Source: Sycon ciliatum
Lineage: Eukaryota > Porifera > Calcarea > Leucosolenida > Sycettidae
Assembly: GCF_964019385.1 (NCBI RefSeq)
Contig: NC_088654.1
Location: forward strand, 4,695,097-4,759,096
Direction of reading: 5' to 3'
DNA length: 64,000 nt
Shown: piece by piece, positions 40,260-49,830 of the stretch
Layout of the letters: each line of letters starts with the position of its first letter
Position numbering within the stretch: the stretch's first letter is position 1
Translations under genes and position numbers: made by a program
Notes under the pieces: model-generated
What the model was told of the DNA's origin: nothing
Seen by the model: only the letters and a program-made list of their open reading frames with translations
Database searches by the model: none

Positions 40260-43200
40260 CCAATCAGCTGAATCTCTGCCTCCTGAATAGGGTTGAGGAA
40301 GTCGGGTGGCGCTCTGGGATTTAGACCGTAATTTAAGAAGAACGGTGTGTTTCCTGTAGATGATTGAGTAGCGCTGTTGATAGAAAACTCACAGAGAGGT
40401 AGGAGCATATCCCAGTTATCTTGTTTATGATTTACAAAAGCCCTCAGCACATCCTCTACTATTCTGTTTACTCGTTCAGTTAGGCCATCTGTCTGAGGGT
40501 GATTGGCAGTACTAAATGCTAGTTTCGTTCCTAAGCGATCAAACAATTCCTGAAAAAATGCTGCCGTAAATCTTGGATCACGATCACATACAATACTAGA
40601 ACTCAAACCATGAAGTCGAAATACATGTTGAATATACAGATCAGCACTTCCTTTAGCGTCAATAGTAGAGGAAGTAGGTGCTAAATGTACACACTTTGTC
40701 AAGCGGTCTACAAATACATATATAGCATCATGACCTTTGTCGGTCCTAGGCAAACCCATGATAAAATCCATCGAGATATCTGCCCACGGCTGACTGGGCA
40801 CTGGTAAATTCTGCAAGAGACCAGTTTTTAGCTGGCCGCCTTTAACTCGTTGGCAGACGTCACATGACTTGACAAAGGCCTTTACATCCAGTCCCATTCT
40901 GGGCCAATAGAAATATCTAGAGAGTCTGAAATAGGTGCGATCTCGACCGGGATGCCCCGCAGTCACACAGTCATGGTATTCTTGAAGCAGGGCGAGTCGG
41001 AGTTTGCTACTCTTTGGAATGCATAACCGGTTCTGTGGTGAAGATCTGAGATAAAGATAACCGGGTGTTTCATTTAGAAGGTAACGGTCGTGCAGATTGT
41101 CATGGCTTGAATTTTTCAGTCTCCTGATAATGGGAGCAAGATCCTTGTCGCACTTGTAACCGCTGACAATTAACTGCGCTAAGTCTGGATTAATCTCTAG
41201 GGTATGCTCTATGGCATTCAACTGAATGTTAGGAGGATAGGATGACCCGCCTATTTCAGAATCACTGAACAGATCTGGACGGCGTGAAAGCGGGTCGGCA
41301 ATGTTTTTCTTTCCTGGTTTGTGAAAGACCGTAAAGTCATAGTCAGCTAAAAACTCTACCCATCTTGCCTCACGCTTGGTGAGAGTCGGTTTGGTTCGTA
41401 AATAGACAACACCCATATTATCAGTCATCAGGTCAAAGTGGCGGAATAGATAGATTCTCCAGCACTTTAATGCAAATACCACAGCCAACGTTTCCCTCTC
41501 GGCCGCAGTATAGTTGCGTTCTGCAGCTGACAGTTTCCGACTACAATAGGCTACGGGATGCAAATCCATATCTTCTCCCTGCTGCAGGAGCACACCCGCC
41601 ACTGCAAAGTCACTTGCGTCAGTTTCTACCATGAAGCTTTTCTCAACATCGGCCAGTTGCAACACTGGCGCCTCGAGTAATGCTGATTTTAGAGACTCAA
41701 ATGCCTTCTGTCTAGCAGCGCTCCATTCAAAGCGTGAATTTTTTCCGGTGATTTCTTCTAATGGACGAGAGATGGTCGAGTGTCGATCTATGAACCTTCG
41801 GAAATAGTTTGCAAAGCCAAGAAACTTCCTCACATCAGTTACTGACGACGGAGTTGGCCATGTTTCCACAGCACTTATCTTCTTGGGATCAGGGGAAATT
41901 GATGTGCCGTTGATTTTATGCCCCAAGAAGAGAACTTCTCTCACGCCGAATTCGCATTTAGACTGTTTGCAATACAGCTCACTATTTCTAAGTGTTTCTA
42001 GAACTGTTTGAAGATGATGCTGATGTTCTTCCCAGGTCTTGCTGAAAACTAGAATGTCATCCAAGAATACTACAACGAATTTTCGGAGATGCGGTTGCAG
42101 AATAGAGTTCATGAGAGACTGAAAGGTGGCCGGGGCATTAGTCAGCCCGAATCCCATGACTCTAAATTGGAAGTGGCCGAACGGCGTATTAATGGCCGTC
42201 TTAGAAACATCCGAGTCTTGAATTCTGATTTGATTGTAGCCTGACCGCAAGTCCAACTTGGAGAAATATGCACTGCCCTGGATCGTGTCGAATAAGTCAT
42301 CAATATTAGGAAGACAAGCTTTGTTTTTGATCGTAATTCTATTCAATTCTCGCCAATCGCACACCATTCTCAGAGTACCATCCGACTTTTTCACAAAAAA
42401 CACAGGTGCACCGTATGGCGACTTACTTGGCTCAATGAATCCCTTCTCAAGTAATTCTGATAGCTGTGACTGGAGCTCGTCCATCTCTGGTTTCGGCAGG
42501 CGGTAGGCGGGTCGAGACGGTGGTCTGGCTCCATCTTCTATCTGGATTTCATGGTCGACTGGTCTCTTCGGTGGAAGCTCATTCGGCAGCTCGTCTGGAA
42601 ATAAATCCTGGTACCTCTTGAGCAGGTTCTGGATGTCTTGTTGCTCTGATTCCTGGAGTTGTGGCCCGGAACGATTCTCCTCGTTTGCAGCAGTGACCCA
42701 TGCAAGAAACCCCTCGGCTCCACTCCTCAGGGCATGACGAGCTTGTCGGCCACTGATAAACATGCTTTCCACAGATGGCCGGTCGGCTGTCGGCGGGTTA
42801 GCTGAAGGCAATTTGGCAACAAAGGGCTCACCGTCCAACTGAACTTCGTTCGTACGGAAGTTGATGCTGGGGTTGTTCCTTGTAAGCCACGGCTTGCCAA
42901 GAATAGCGTCGTAGCGAGTCAGGGGATACACAGTAAAGTGCTGTTCCTCACTGAAGCCCCCGACTGTCACCCTTAGCGTGCGTGTGGAAATCTGCGGGAC
43001 CTCGCTGGTCGAGCCGTCCGCCAATGTTACGCTCAGCACTGCTGAGCTTGCATCCGTGTCAAGATGATGCTTTCGAACAAAACTGTCTGCAATGAAGTCA
43101 TGCGTCGAACCGGAATCTATCAGCATCACTGCACGGCGACCGCCGATCTTTCCCTGTATGCGCAGTAGGTCGTGTTCAGGTTCATTGCCGACGCTGACGT

Positions 43201-43360
43201 TGCTGACATGACACCTTTCTGCAACGGGACAATTTCCTACAGCTATGGGTGTCTCCGGCTCCGTAGGTTCCTGGAGAGCAACGTCTTCAACCTCCAGAGC
43301 TCCGAACCGGTTAGCGACTGGTACCGGCGTGGGTGCTTCGGTCGTCGCCAGTAAGCGCAC
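40214..43360 (-). CDS. pol: Gypsy Pol: protease, RT, RNase H, integrase
   Basis: 1048 codons. Order: aspartic protease (MLIDSGSTHDFIADSFV, ~79-95), RT (MVCDWRELNRITIKNKACLP; FSKLDLRSGYNQIRI; catalytic VVFLDDILVFSKT near residue 430), RNase H (MVETDASDFAVAGVLLQQ), integrase zinc domain (HPGRDRTYFRLSRYFYW, then CDVCQRVKGG), and DDE core (DISMDFIMGLP; SIVCDRDPRFTAAFF; QTDGLTERVNRIVEDVL). It synthesises and inserts the element's cDNA. It overlaps the end of gag in another frame, so translation by frameshifting near 43365 is likely. It ends early in a frameshifted tail (QDKTRSRSHKMR). Confidence 0.95.
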   Translation of the reverse strand: MRLLATTEAPTPVPVANRFGALEVEDVALQEPTEPETPIAVGNCPVAERCHVSNVSVGNEPEHDLLRIQGKIGGRRAVMLIDSGSTHDFIADSFVRKHHLDTDASSAVLSVTLADGSTSEVPQISTRTLRVTVGGFSEEQHFTVYPLTRYDAILGKPWLTRNNPSINFRTNEVQLDGEPFVAKLPSANPPTADRPSVESMFISGRQARHALRSGAEGFLAWVTAANEENRSGPQLQESEQQDIQNLLKRYQDLFPDELPNELPPKRPVDHEIQIEDGARPPSRPAYRLPKPEMDELQSQLSELLEKGFIEPSKSPYGAPVFFVKKSDGTLRMVCDWRELNRITIKNKACLPNIDDLFDTIQGSAYFSKLDLRSGYNQIRIQDSDVSKTAINTPFGHFQFRVMGFGLTNAPATFQSLMNSILQPHLRKFVVVFLDDILVFSKTWEEHQHHLQTVLETLRNSELYCKQSKCEFGVREVLFLGHKINGTSISPDPKKISAVETWPTPSSVTDVRKFLGFANYFRRFIDRHSTISRPLEEITGKNSRFEWSAARQKAFESLKSALLEAPVLQLADVEKSFMVETDASDFAVAGVLLQQGEDMDLHPVAYCSRKLSAAERNYTAAERETLAVVFALKCWRIYLFRHFDLMTDNMGVVYLRTKPTLTKREARWVEFLADYDFTVFHKPGKKNIADPLSRRPDLFSDSEIGGSSYPPNIQLNAIEHTLEINPDLAQLIVSGYKCDKDLAPIIRRLKNSSHDNLHDRYLLNETPGYLYLRSSPQNRLCIPKSSKLRLALLQEYHDCVTAGHPGRDRTYFRLSRYFYWPRMGLDVKAFVKSCDVCQRVKGGQLKTGLLQNLPVPSQPWADISMDFIMGLPRTDKGHDAIYVFVDRLTKCVHLAPTSSTIDAKGSADLYIQHVFRLHGLSSSIVCDRDPRFTAAFFQELFDRLGTKLAFSTANHPQTDGLTERVNRIVEDVLRAFVNHKQDNWDMLLPLCEFSINSATQSSTGNTPFFLNYGLNPRAPPDFLNPIQEAEIQLIGCKQDKTRSRSHKMR

Positions 43361-43368
43361 CCCCTTTC

Positions 43369-43638
43369 TTACTGGCGACCAGCGTTTGGGTAGCGCTGTC
43401 CACCGTCAGTACAGTCTTTAGCGAGGTGGCCTGGCTTCCTGCAAGCAAAGCAGTGTCCCATTGCTCGCAGTTGGACACGCTCTTGGTCCGTCAGCTTGCG
43501 GAGGCCCTGACCACGGAAGCTGGGCACGGAACGCGACTCTCTACTGGCTGGTGGCCCCGACGCCGGTGGCCCTGACGACTGCTCCACGGTGTTTGCTGCC
43601 ATGACAGCTTGCTCCAGGGTACGTGGATGCTCACGCAT
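43369..43638 (-). CDS. gag: Gypsy Gag, C-terminal part with zinc knuckle
   Basis: Frame with CCHC zinc knuckle CFACRKPGHLAKDC (near 43410-43455), which binds genomic RNA. It belongs with 43662-44207; the two are separated by a frameshift near 43660-43730. The open frame actually extends upstream of the first ATG (43638). Confidence 0.8.
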   Translation of the reverse strand: MREHPRTLEQAVMAANTVEQSSGPPASGPPASRESRSVPSFRGQGLRKLTDQERVQLRAMGHCFACRKPGHLAKDCTDGGQRYPNAGRQ

Positions 43639-43661
43639 GACCTGTCGCTGGATGTGCGGAA

Positions 43662-44207
43662 CTAGACCCCTGACGAACAGCAGCGCTCTGGTGTGGTGGT
43701 CGATTTCCGCACTTGCAGGCTGAGGCGAGTGAAAGCAGCAATGTATGCGTCCAGCGACCCGCGCTGTGCTGCGGAAATTAGTCCCATACGCGATGTTTCC
43801 TCGTTGTGCCGTGGTCCGTACACATCGCCAAGTGCCGCTTTCAGAGCAGGCCAGTCGGAAAACACTTGGTTAGCTTCCAATGCCGATATCAACCAAAGAC
43901 GAGCGTTTCCAGTCAAAAATCCTGCCGCGTAGTCGACCCTCTGTGCCGCATTTGGGAGTGCCAACGACCGTAGGGCCATGTCCATTGCAAACGTCCATTC
44001 TTTGAATGTAGCGGAATCTCCTCCAAACACAGGCGGCTCTTTCGTAAGGCGGGGTGTTGGCTCCCACGGTTCTGAGTTCGGATGTATCGTTCGGTTTCCT
44101 TGGCTAACGCGCTGAGCGGTCTTGATATCGTTTATCAGCCGAACGACGAGTACGAGGAGCGTAAGCAGAGCGACCAGAACACCTGCCAAAAGCAGAGTAG
44201 GAACCAT
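43662..44207 (-). CDS. gag: Gypsy Gag, N-terminal part with hydrophobic leader
   Basis: 181 codons. Capsid-like region EPPVFGGDSATFKEWTFAMD and FLTGNARLWLISALE. Unusually it begins with a strongly hydrophobic stretch (TLLLAGVLVALLTLLVLVVR, residues 3-22) that looks like a membrane anchor. The ATG (44205-44207) lies inside the primer-binding site. It ends in a frameshifted tail ERCCSSGV. Confidence 0.8.
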   Translation of the reverse strand: MVPTLLLAGVLVALLTLLVLVVRLINDIKTAQRVSQGNRTIHPNSEPWEPTPRLTKEPPVFGGDSATFKEWTFAMDMALRSLALPNAAQRVDYAAGFLTGNARLWLISALEANQVFSDWPALKAALGDVYGPRHNEETSRMGLISAAQRGSLDAYIAAFTRLSLQVRKSTTTPERCCSSGV

Positions 44208-44219
44208 CCTCTGCTACCA
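44202..44219 (-). promoter_or_regulatory. Primer-binding site, initiator tRNA-Met
   Basis: Minus strand TGGTAGCAGAGGATGGTT, one base after the 5' LTR, complementary to the conserved 3' end of eukaryotic initiator tRNA-Met over all 18 bases. Confidence 0.9.
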
Positions 44220-44220
44220 G

Positions 44221-44403
44221 TGTAACAGGTTTAATCAAACTTGAAAAGTAAGAGGCCTGGTTGAGCGTGCCTCGACCAGTTATATGCAAAATGTGATAGT
44301 ATACATGTGGCAATGGCGCCAATGAAGGTGCTAATAGACAGGCGTAAGACGCATGAGGTGCGAGGGAGTGTAAAGTTATAGAGAACAGGGGAAAACTGTT
44401 ACA
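44221..44403 (-). repeat. Gypsy 5' LTR
   Basis: 183 bp, identical to 39334-39515 except for one extra G. It contains promoter and polyadenylation functions by position. Confidence 0.95.
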
Positions 44404-45238
44404 TGTACTGTACATGTGAATGTCGTTTTTCTTCAACCACTCCTTGAACGTTTTGTTATAAAATTCCGAGCCATGGTCCACCAATAGTAGCTTAGGTTTC
44501 CGATTGGTTGTGATGGTTTTAAAGGCTGAGACAACACTGTCCCCGGTTTTTTCTTATAAGTGGCACACTCCAAGCATACTTCGTGTATATGTCTATAACA
44601 TTGAGAATATATCTAATTCCTTCGTTATATTCGCTAAAGGGCTGCATTTCTACGAGATCAGCACTCCATACATCGTCCTTGCCGTAAACGTCCACTTTTC
44701 TGCGTGGGAAATGTACTCGCTTAGGTTTATGTAGCTCATCGGCAAGATCATCTTGCCAATCCCCACCAACCATGACTTGATCGTTGTGAAGGGTATCGTG
44801 AGAGAACGTACAGGAGAGGAATTCCAATACTCCGTCTATACCAGTCTTTGAGAAGACTTTCGCTACCAGGATGGCATAACGTCCGCAGACCGCTGTGCTT
44901 CTATCTTGAATGACTTGCGTATTGGTGTACAGGTTACAGCCGGAATAAACATTAAGAAAACATTGTTTTAGTTCTGGTTCTTTATAGTCTTCGGCCATCT
45001 GCATCAATGCACGCCCGAAGCTGTCAAATATCAGAACATTATCGCCTTCCCTACACACCGTCAGCCAATGGTGTCCCCCTTCGGGTTTGTCCAGTATCGG
45101 GAGTATGTTGTCCGTGTTACACACACAAAACTCGCCATGGTTTAAGGCAGGCAGGAGATCGTAGCTAGTCACACCTCGGAACCCGCGAATGTGTTTCAGC
45201 GCAGACTCTATGTCCACGTTGCTCAGCTCCACATCCAT
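44404..45238 (-). pseudogene. Adenain-type protease fused in frame to Polinton integrase core
   Basis: One frame starting MDVELSNVDIESALKHIRGF (45238). Protease part: GGHHWLTV (catalytic His), FDSFGRAL (acidic residue), VIQDRSTAVCGRYAI (Gln and nucleophile Cys); it would cleave virion precursor proteins. With no stop the frame continues via DELHKPKRVHFPRRKV into the integrase core: DVWSADLVEMQPFSEYN (first catalytic Asp) and GIRYILNVIDIYTKYAW. A shift in an A-run near 44545 ends the frame at 44519; integrase continues in another frame with VDHGSEFYNKTFKEWL (second Asp, 44440-44484) up to the gypsy insertion. The integrase end is at 38756-39333. Confidence 0.8.
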
Positions 45239-45240
45239 AC

Positions 45241-46290
45241 CTAGTATACCAGGGATTTTCCTTTCAGAATAGCAAGTGTTCGGTAATAGGGACTCCTTGT
45301 ATTGCTAGCCACTTGCCGATTCTTGAAGACACTTTTGATAAAGGTGGCATCATCAACCATGTGCTCTTTGAGACCTAACATAAATTGTTCTGCGTTGATA
45401 AGTTTTGCTTCTTTGGTTCGAGTGTAGGCGTTGATCATATCTCCTATACCGGAATATTTGTCTGCGGATCCTGGTATGGCTAGAAGCTGAGTTCTTATTG
45501 CAGCCAATTTCACATTACTCCTCGAGTGGTTTGGAAGCGCATCAAGGTTGGCTGCTGCTGCAATCTGCTGGAATGGATAACGCGACAGGTGAAACTGATT
45601 GATTTGGTTGACCAGAGTAGCATAGTCTTTGAGGATTTGAAATTCGAGATTATCTCTAGTGTTTTCCATTCTACCTCTGAGCCCCTGCTCATCCTCCTGA
45701 TAGACTTGGTGTAGTTGCGGCCTTGCACTGAAGTGGCTGCTTTGCAGAAAGGCTTCCGGTATCTTATGGTCTACTAGAAGTTTACCAAATGTATTTATCA
45801 CTATTCTATCAAACTTTGGCTCCATGGCGGTTTGCAGTGGGATACTAGCGGCAGAGATGTTTCTCCTCCTTCTAGCCTCTGGTATGGACCCTCTTGCCAT
45901 TCCAGAACTCTGATCATAATCGAGGAGATTCGATGCAACAGCATTAGTAACCGAGGATGGGTTTATCAGATCCGGATTGTTCTTAAATGTTCTATCATAC
46001 ATAGCCTTTACTCGAGGGTTTGATTTCACTTGGGAGATAGGAAATGGGCGATCTTCTTCGGGGATATAGGCCAGTGCTTCTCTCACTTGCCCGGAAAATG
46101 TCTTATAATCTCCACCTCGTACTGGAGGAGTACCTTGAACCTCCCACATGGTGTCACCTTTACTCAGGATATCCTGGGGGTTTTGTAATATCATCTTCAT
46201 GGTCTCGTCTCTCTTCTCTGGTGGTATTGGGTGAGTACGGCCGTTGCACTCGATGCAGATAGGTTGGAAGTGCACCCGTATTCGCTCCAT
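45241..46290 (-). CDS. Polinton-associated 349-aa protein, unrecognised
   Basis: Intact 349-codon frame between the ATPase and the protease-integrase, ending 2 bp before the latter's ATG. The N terminus has CIECNGRTHPIPPEK (possible metal-binding pair); the middle is helical and Gln/Asn-rich (LVNQINQFHLSRYPFQQIAA); no membrane segment. By position it could be a virion or assembly protein. I recognise no motif that proves this. Confidence 0.65.
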   Translation of the reverse strand: MERIRVHFQPICIECNGRTHPIPPEKRDETMKMILQNPQDILSKGDTMWEVQGTPPVRGGDYKTFSGQVREALAYIPEEDRPFPISQVKSNPRVKAMYDRTFKNNPDLINPSSVTNAVASNLLDYDQSSGMARGSIPEARRRRNISAASIPLQTAMEPKFDRIVINTFGKLLVDHKIPEAFLQSSHFSARPQLHQVYQEDEQGLRGRMENTRDNLEFQILKDYATLVNQINQFHLSRYPFQQIAAAANLDALPNHSRSNVKLAAIRTQLLAIPGSADKYSGIGDMINAYTRTKEAKLINAEQFMLGLKEHMVDDATFIKSVFKNRQVASNTRSPYYRTLAILKGKSLVY

Positions 46291-46305
46291 TTCTGTACAA
46301 CGGGC

Positions 46306-47206
46306 TTAATCAATCTCATCCACTCCTACCCCCCGTGCTTCACAGCCAGCAATCCACTCAAAACTATCAACTTCGGATTCGATTTGGACAATTAGTTTTA
46401 CTCTAGGGAATGTGACCTCCCAGGTGTCTCCAATCTTAGTGACGGTAACCACATCCCACTCACTGTGGGTGGGTATAATGCGAACACTGACACCATCCAT
46501 ACTTACTATAGGCAGAAAATACACAACCTTCGAGGTTATGGAATCACAGTGAGTATAAAACTCATTGCGTGATGCATCGACCGCTAGAAAGGGTCTCCAA
46601 CAAGCTTCTAATAGTTTTTCATAGAGTTTATAGACAAGATTAGCTTTCAAACAGGATCCGCCAAATAAAGTATGAAGATAGCGTTTGATGTTGGATTTAT
46701 CTGTAAAGCGAAAAAGATAGAGGAAGTTGGTATTTATCTTCATATCTTTGATGTTATCAAAGCTTTGAGAGAGAAAGAACACATTAAGTTCATAATGATG
46801 GCTATACATGGTGAAAAACTTGTAAAGACATTCCCTCTGACTGCCATGCTTCAGTCCCATGACACGTATATCATCTATAATGACAAAGGACTTGGGCTGA
46901 ATGTCCGTCTCTTCGATACACTCAGGCATTGCACTGTAATGTTTAAACTCCGTGCCTTCCTGCCTGTTGCTCCGGTGAAGTATTGGAGATGACGTAAAGT
47001 CGTTCCGGCTTTACTTCTCGAAGTATTTCCTTGAGGTAATGGGATTTCCCCATGCTGCTCTGACCCAGAAATAGCACATTTTGTCCCCATGTTTGGAGGG
47101 AGAGGAGAATCTCAGAGTACTTGGGTTGAGATCGTAGAGACAGACCTGCTACGCGGAGTAAAGAGGCAGATCCTCCTTTCAGAGACAGCAGTGATGAAAA
47201 GTCCAT
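46306..47206 (-). pseudogene. Genome-packaging ATPase (FtsK/HerA type), frameshifted
   Basis: Two adjoining frames. 46943-47206 has the Walker A loop LFLGQSSMGKSHYLKEIL (near 47025-47075). 46306-46929 has Walker B KSFVIIDDIRVMG (near 46860-46895), then FFLSQSFDNIKD, a sensor-like segment. ATPases of this type pump DNA into capsids of Polinton-like and other double-jelly-roll viruses. A one-base shift near 46960-46980 separates the halves. The stop is 15 bp before the 349-aa gene. Confidence 0.8.
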
Positions 47207-47227
47207 ACTTACTATAACGAGAAAAAA

Positions 47228-47347
47228 TTAAATGTTAAAGCTCTGAGGTATAAACGAAGGGTTATGGGTATTTTCGATGCGAGTTCGGATACGGTCAGTA
47301 ATGGTTTCTGGAGGGTTTGAGGATCGTCGTCTTCTACCTCTCTTCAT
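47228..47347 (-). CDS. Short basic peptide
   Basis: 39 aa, starting MKRGRRRRSSNPPETITDRI. The Arg-rich N terminus recalls small DNA-condensing virion peptides, but it may be the remnant of a longer gene: the ATG is 6 bp from the T-run at 47353 that ends the Polinton. Confidence 0.35.
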   Translation of the reverse strand: MKRGRRRRSSNPPETITDRIRTRIENTHNPSFIPQSFNI

Positions 47348-47348
47348 A

Positions 47349-47352
<4 letters not shown>

Positions 47353-47389
<37 letters not shown>
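47353..47389 (+). repeat. Poly-T run, 37 bases
   Basis: Probable 3' poly(A) tail of a minus-strand retroelement to the right, or an insertion scar. It marks the end of recognisable Polinton sequence. Confidence 0.85.
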
Positions 47390-47390
<1 letters not shown>

Positions 47391-47400
47391 AGCTGTGAAC

Positions 47401-47935
47401 ATGCCGTTGATCGACTATTCATATCCAAACGATAGCTACAAGCAAGGATCGGTAACCCCAAAGCAGGCCTTTGGGAAGCCATGCTTTGATCTCTACGTTG
47501 AGGAGGACGACACAGACTCTCGGTCTGCTGGTGACTCTACTGGAGAGGCGAACGTGTGTTCTGCGGGCAGAACCACACACCCTACGGAATGCGATCGAGA
47601 TGCAGGCAGCAAGTCGCCGGTAAGTGACTTAGAGGTTATCTCGCCTCCCGAAGACTCCATATTAGATGTCAATGGCCTGATCGAAAGCATCAAGACCGAA
47701 ATAGTTGGGACAGTCAAGGCTGAATTGGCCGCCCTTCAGGAAGTTTTTTCAGGGATCTCCTCGGCAATCGTCAACATGCAAGGGGAACTCTCCATGATTA
47801 GAAAAGAGCAAGCTGACCTTGCACACACGCATACGCCTATTAGTACGGTGCAATCAGATTCCCGTATATCTGCGCTGGAGGACAAGTGTAAGGAACAGGA
47901 AGCGCGCCTCAAGTCAGTAGAGCATATGCAACACA
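47401..47935 (+). CDS. LINE ORF1-like protein, interrupted by assembly gap
   Basis: Frame from ATG 47401 (MPLIDYSYPNDSYKQ) to the gap. Ser/Thr/Asp-rich N terminus, then a predicted coiled coil from about residue 100 (DVNGLIESIKTEIVGTVKAE, then LEDKCKEQEARLKSVEHMQ), like ORF1 proteins of L1/Tx1-type LINEs. Such proteins bind the element's RNA. The RNA-binding part would be in or past the gap. Confidence 0.45.
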
Positions 47936-48135
47936 NNNNNNNNNNNNNNNNNNNNNNNNNNNNNNNNNNNNNNNNNNNNNNNNNNNNNNNNNNNNNNNNN
48001 NNNNNNNNNNNNNNNNNNNNNNNNNNNNNNNNNNNNNNNNNNNNNNNNNNNNNNNNNNNNNNNNNNNNNNNNNNNNNNNNNNNNNNNNNNNNNNNNNNNN
48101 NNNNNNNNNNNNNNNNNNNNNNNNNNNNNNNNNNN
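47936..48135. other. Assembly gap (200 N)
   Basis: Exactly 200 N, probably a gap of arbitrary size. The order across it, and hence the distance between the two duplicated blocks, is not certain. Confidence 1.
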
Positions 48136-49589
48136 AATTAATTATTTGAGCTGAACGCAAGTCGCGGCTTGGCTGACCTCATCAGGGTGACGTAGTGCAC
48201 GAGCTGCGCTGTTTCAGATCTGATATGCACAGTTGCACACTCTGGTTTATGCACTCTTGGTACAGTGCATAACTTCAGGTTGCATGCCGGCATTATCCCT
48301 GGACCCTACCTAGAAGTAACCCCTTTTTTACCTTTCGCCTTCCACGCTCATTCCCGATTCGTAGTACGTTTACTTTCGCTGTCTGCATATAAAAGCTGCT
48401 GGGTTATTGGAGCCAGTTCACTTCAATCGTGCTTTCCTTCCTTGCTTTCTTACTCAAGACTGCCTATACAGTTCTCTAACGTTACATGTCCCGTTGTAAG
48501 CCAGGTGAGCAAGCCGTCATGTAAACACAATGGTGAATCGTGGTGTTCAGGAAATTGTGTTTAGAAGCTAATGCAGGTCTTTTGTAACTTCTCCCTGGAA
48601 TAATCATCTCGCTTTGTTTTCGTGTCTCCGAGTCTTTCTGCTCCTGGTTGTCTAGCATTCCTGCAACGGAGAAATTTCAATACAAAACAGCTAGTCCTTG
48701 CCCTATTCGTGTTGTGCCTCCTTAATCGCTCGACTTCCCACTACATTAGTTATCGTGAGTTGTGCAGTGACTGGGTACACTTCAATTGTCCTTCTGGCTC
48801 CTCGTAGATCTACATGTCAAGCGTATCGCTCCAAGCATTTGCGAAGTAAGCCAGACAGACCACACAAGGCAACGGACAAGGTAGCAAAGAACAAGAAGAT
48901 CAAGAACCCCACTAAATCCAATACTTACCAGGTAAGCCCATCAGATATCTACTCAAACTCACAATAATGAACACCAATGCCGTTATCATTTCTGGATTCC
49001 TTGACCATAATAGTAGTACTGCACCCCACCCCTACCTTTCTTGTTCCATTCACAATCTCTTCATATTATGCGCATTGGAACCCAGGACGGACCCTGTATT
49101 TTGTACTTCAGTATTGTATTTTATTACTTTACTTGGACATTCCCAAGAGACCCTAAGGTGCCCAAGATGAATGAATGTGGTAAGTTCCTGGCGAAATGAA
49201 TTGGAGATACGATTTGTGCATGACAACGTACGTCGTGTGAAACAACTTGTTTTGTAGTCAACTAGTCCATCACAATGTTATGCATGAGGAGTACTGTACG
49301 AGTTTGGCTTTCGGCTTGTACAATTTGTTCTCGCAACGCTTCCCCCTCTTTACTTATCTTTGATATTTATGACCCACCCAAGTTGGGTGGTGTGCTGCTT
49401 TGCTGCTTCGAGTTGTAGTTAGACCGCTTTGTCAAATCGCCTACTGGTCAGCCGTCTTGTCATCGTCCAGTAACAGTGGGTCCAATGTTATTAGGCATTT
49501 TGCCTGTTTTGATTTCCACTATAAATAAAGTATACAACAACATACAACAAGTAACAATCGACATTATTTGTTCCGTTAGGACTGTAGCT
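48136..49589. other. No gene recognised; possible short exons
   Basis: Two donor-like sites end short open segments: CCAG|GTGAGC near 48504 and CCAG|GTAAGC near 48931, the second after a Lys-rich stretch (DKVAKNKKIKNPTKSNTYQ). They could be exons of an unidentified transcript. Nothing else supported. Confidence 0.3.
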
Positions 49590-49815
49590 TTTGCTCGGTT
49601 TCGTTGCGCTTGCCTTCTCCTCTTTGGTCTTTCCATAACCTTGAACCTTCCAAGTTGGAAGGCTGTCGGTTAGCGCTACGGAGATGTGTTGAAGCTAGGT
49701 GTCAGGACGTCGAATGTCTCAGTACTCTGTCAGTTTTGTGCCTAGTTGTTGCACTTTCTGACTGTATCTAGTTACGGTGGTGGAGAGTTACTCATAACTC
49801 GCTTCCATAATATGT
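49590..49815 (+). repeat. Dispersed ~240-bp repeat, member 3
   Basis: GAACCTTCCAAGTTGGAAGG palindrome, GAAGCTAGGTGTCAGG, CGAATGTCTCAGT, GTCAGTTTTGTGCC. Ends where duplicated copy B begins. Confidence 0.7.
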
Positions 49816-49830
49816 CCTTTTCCTTTCTAC

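Larger units (their letters stand above)
39334..44403 (-). mobile_element. Ty3/gypsy chromodomain LTR retrotransposon, recent
   Basis: 5070 bp, minus strand, inserted in the Polinton integrase with a 5-bp target duplication TGTAC (39329-39333, 44404-44408). The two LTRs differ by one base (GGG against GGGG), so insertion is very recent. PBS, gag with zinc knuckle, protease-RT-RNase H-integrase and chromodomain are all present. Apparent frameshifts in gag and at the pol 3' end are at odds with such youth and may be sequencing errors. Confidence 0.95.
33000..47352. mobile_element. Polinton/Maverick (adintovirus-like) element, right end lost
   Basis: Gene set: protein-primed DNA polymerase B (+), then on the minus strand a membrane protein, a Bcl-2-like protein, integrase with chromodomain, adenain-type protease, an unknown 349-aa protein, packaging ATPase and a short basic peptide. 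This is the Polinton core without visible major and minor capsid genes. About 14.3 kb including a 5.07-kb gypsy insertion. The left terminus is uncertain; on the right it stops at a T-run at 47353. Terminal inverted repeats could not be identified. Confidence 0.9.

Noticed and set aside
47228-47482. 84-aa minus ORF with poly-Lys
   Set aside because: It reads through the poly-T run; only the part from the ATG at 47347 could belong to the Polinton.
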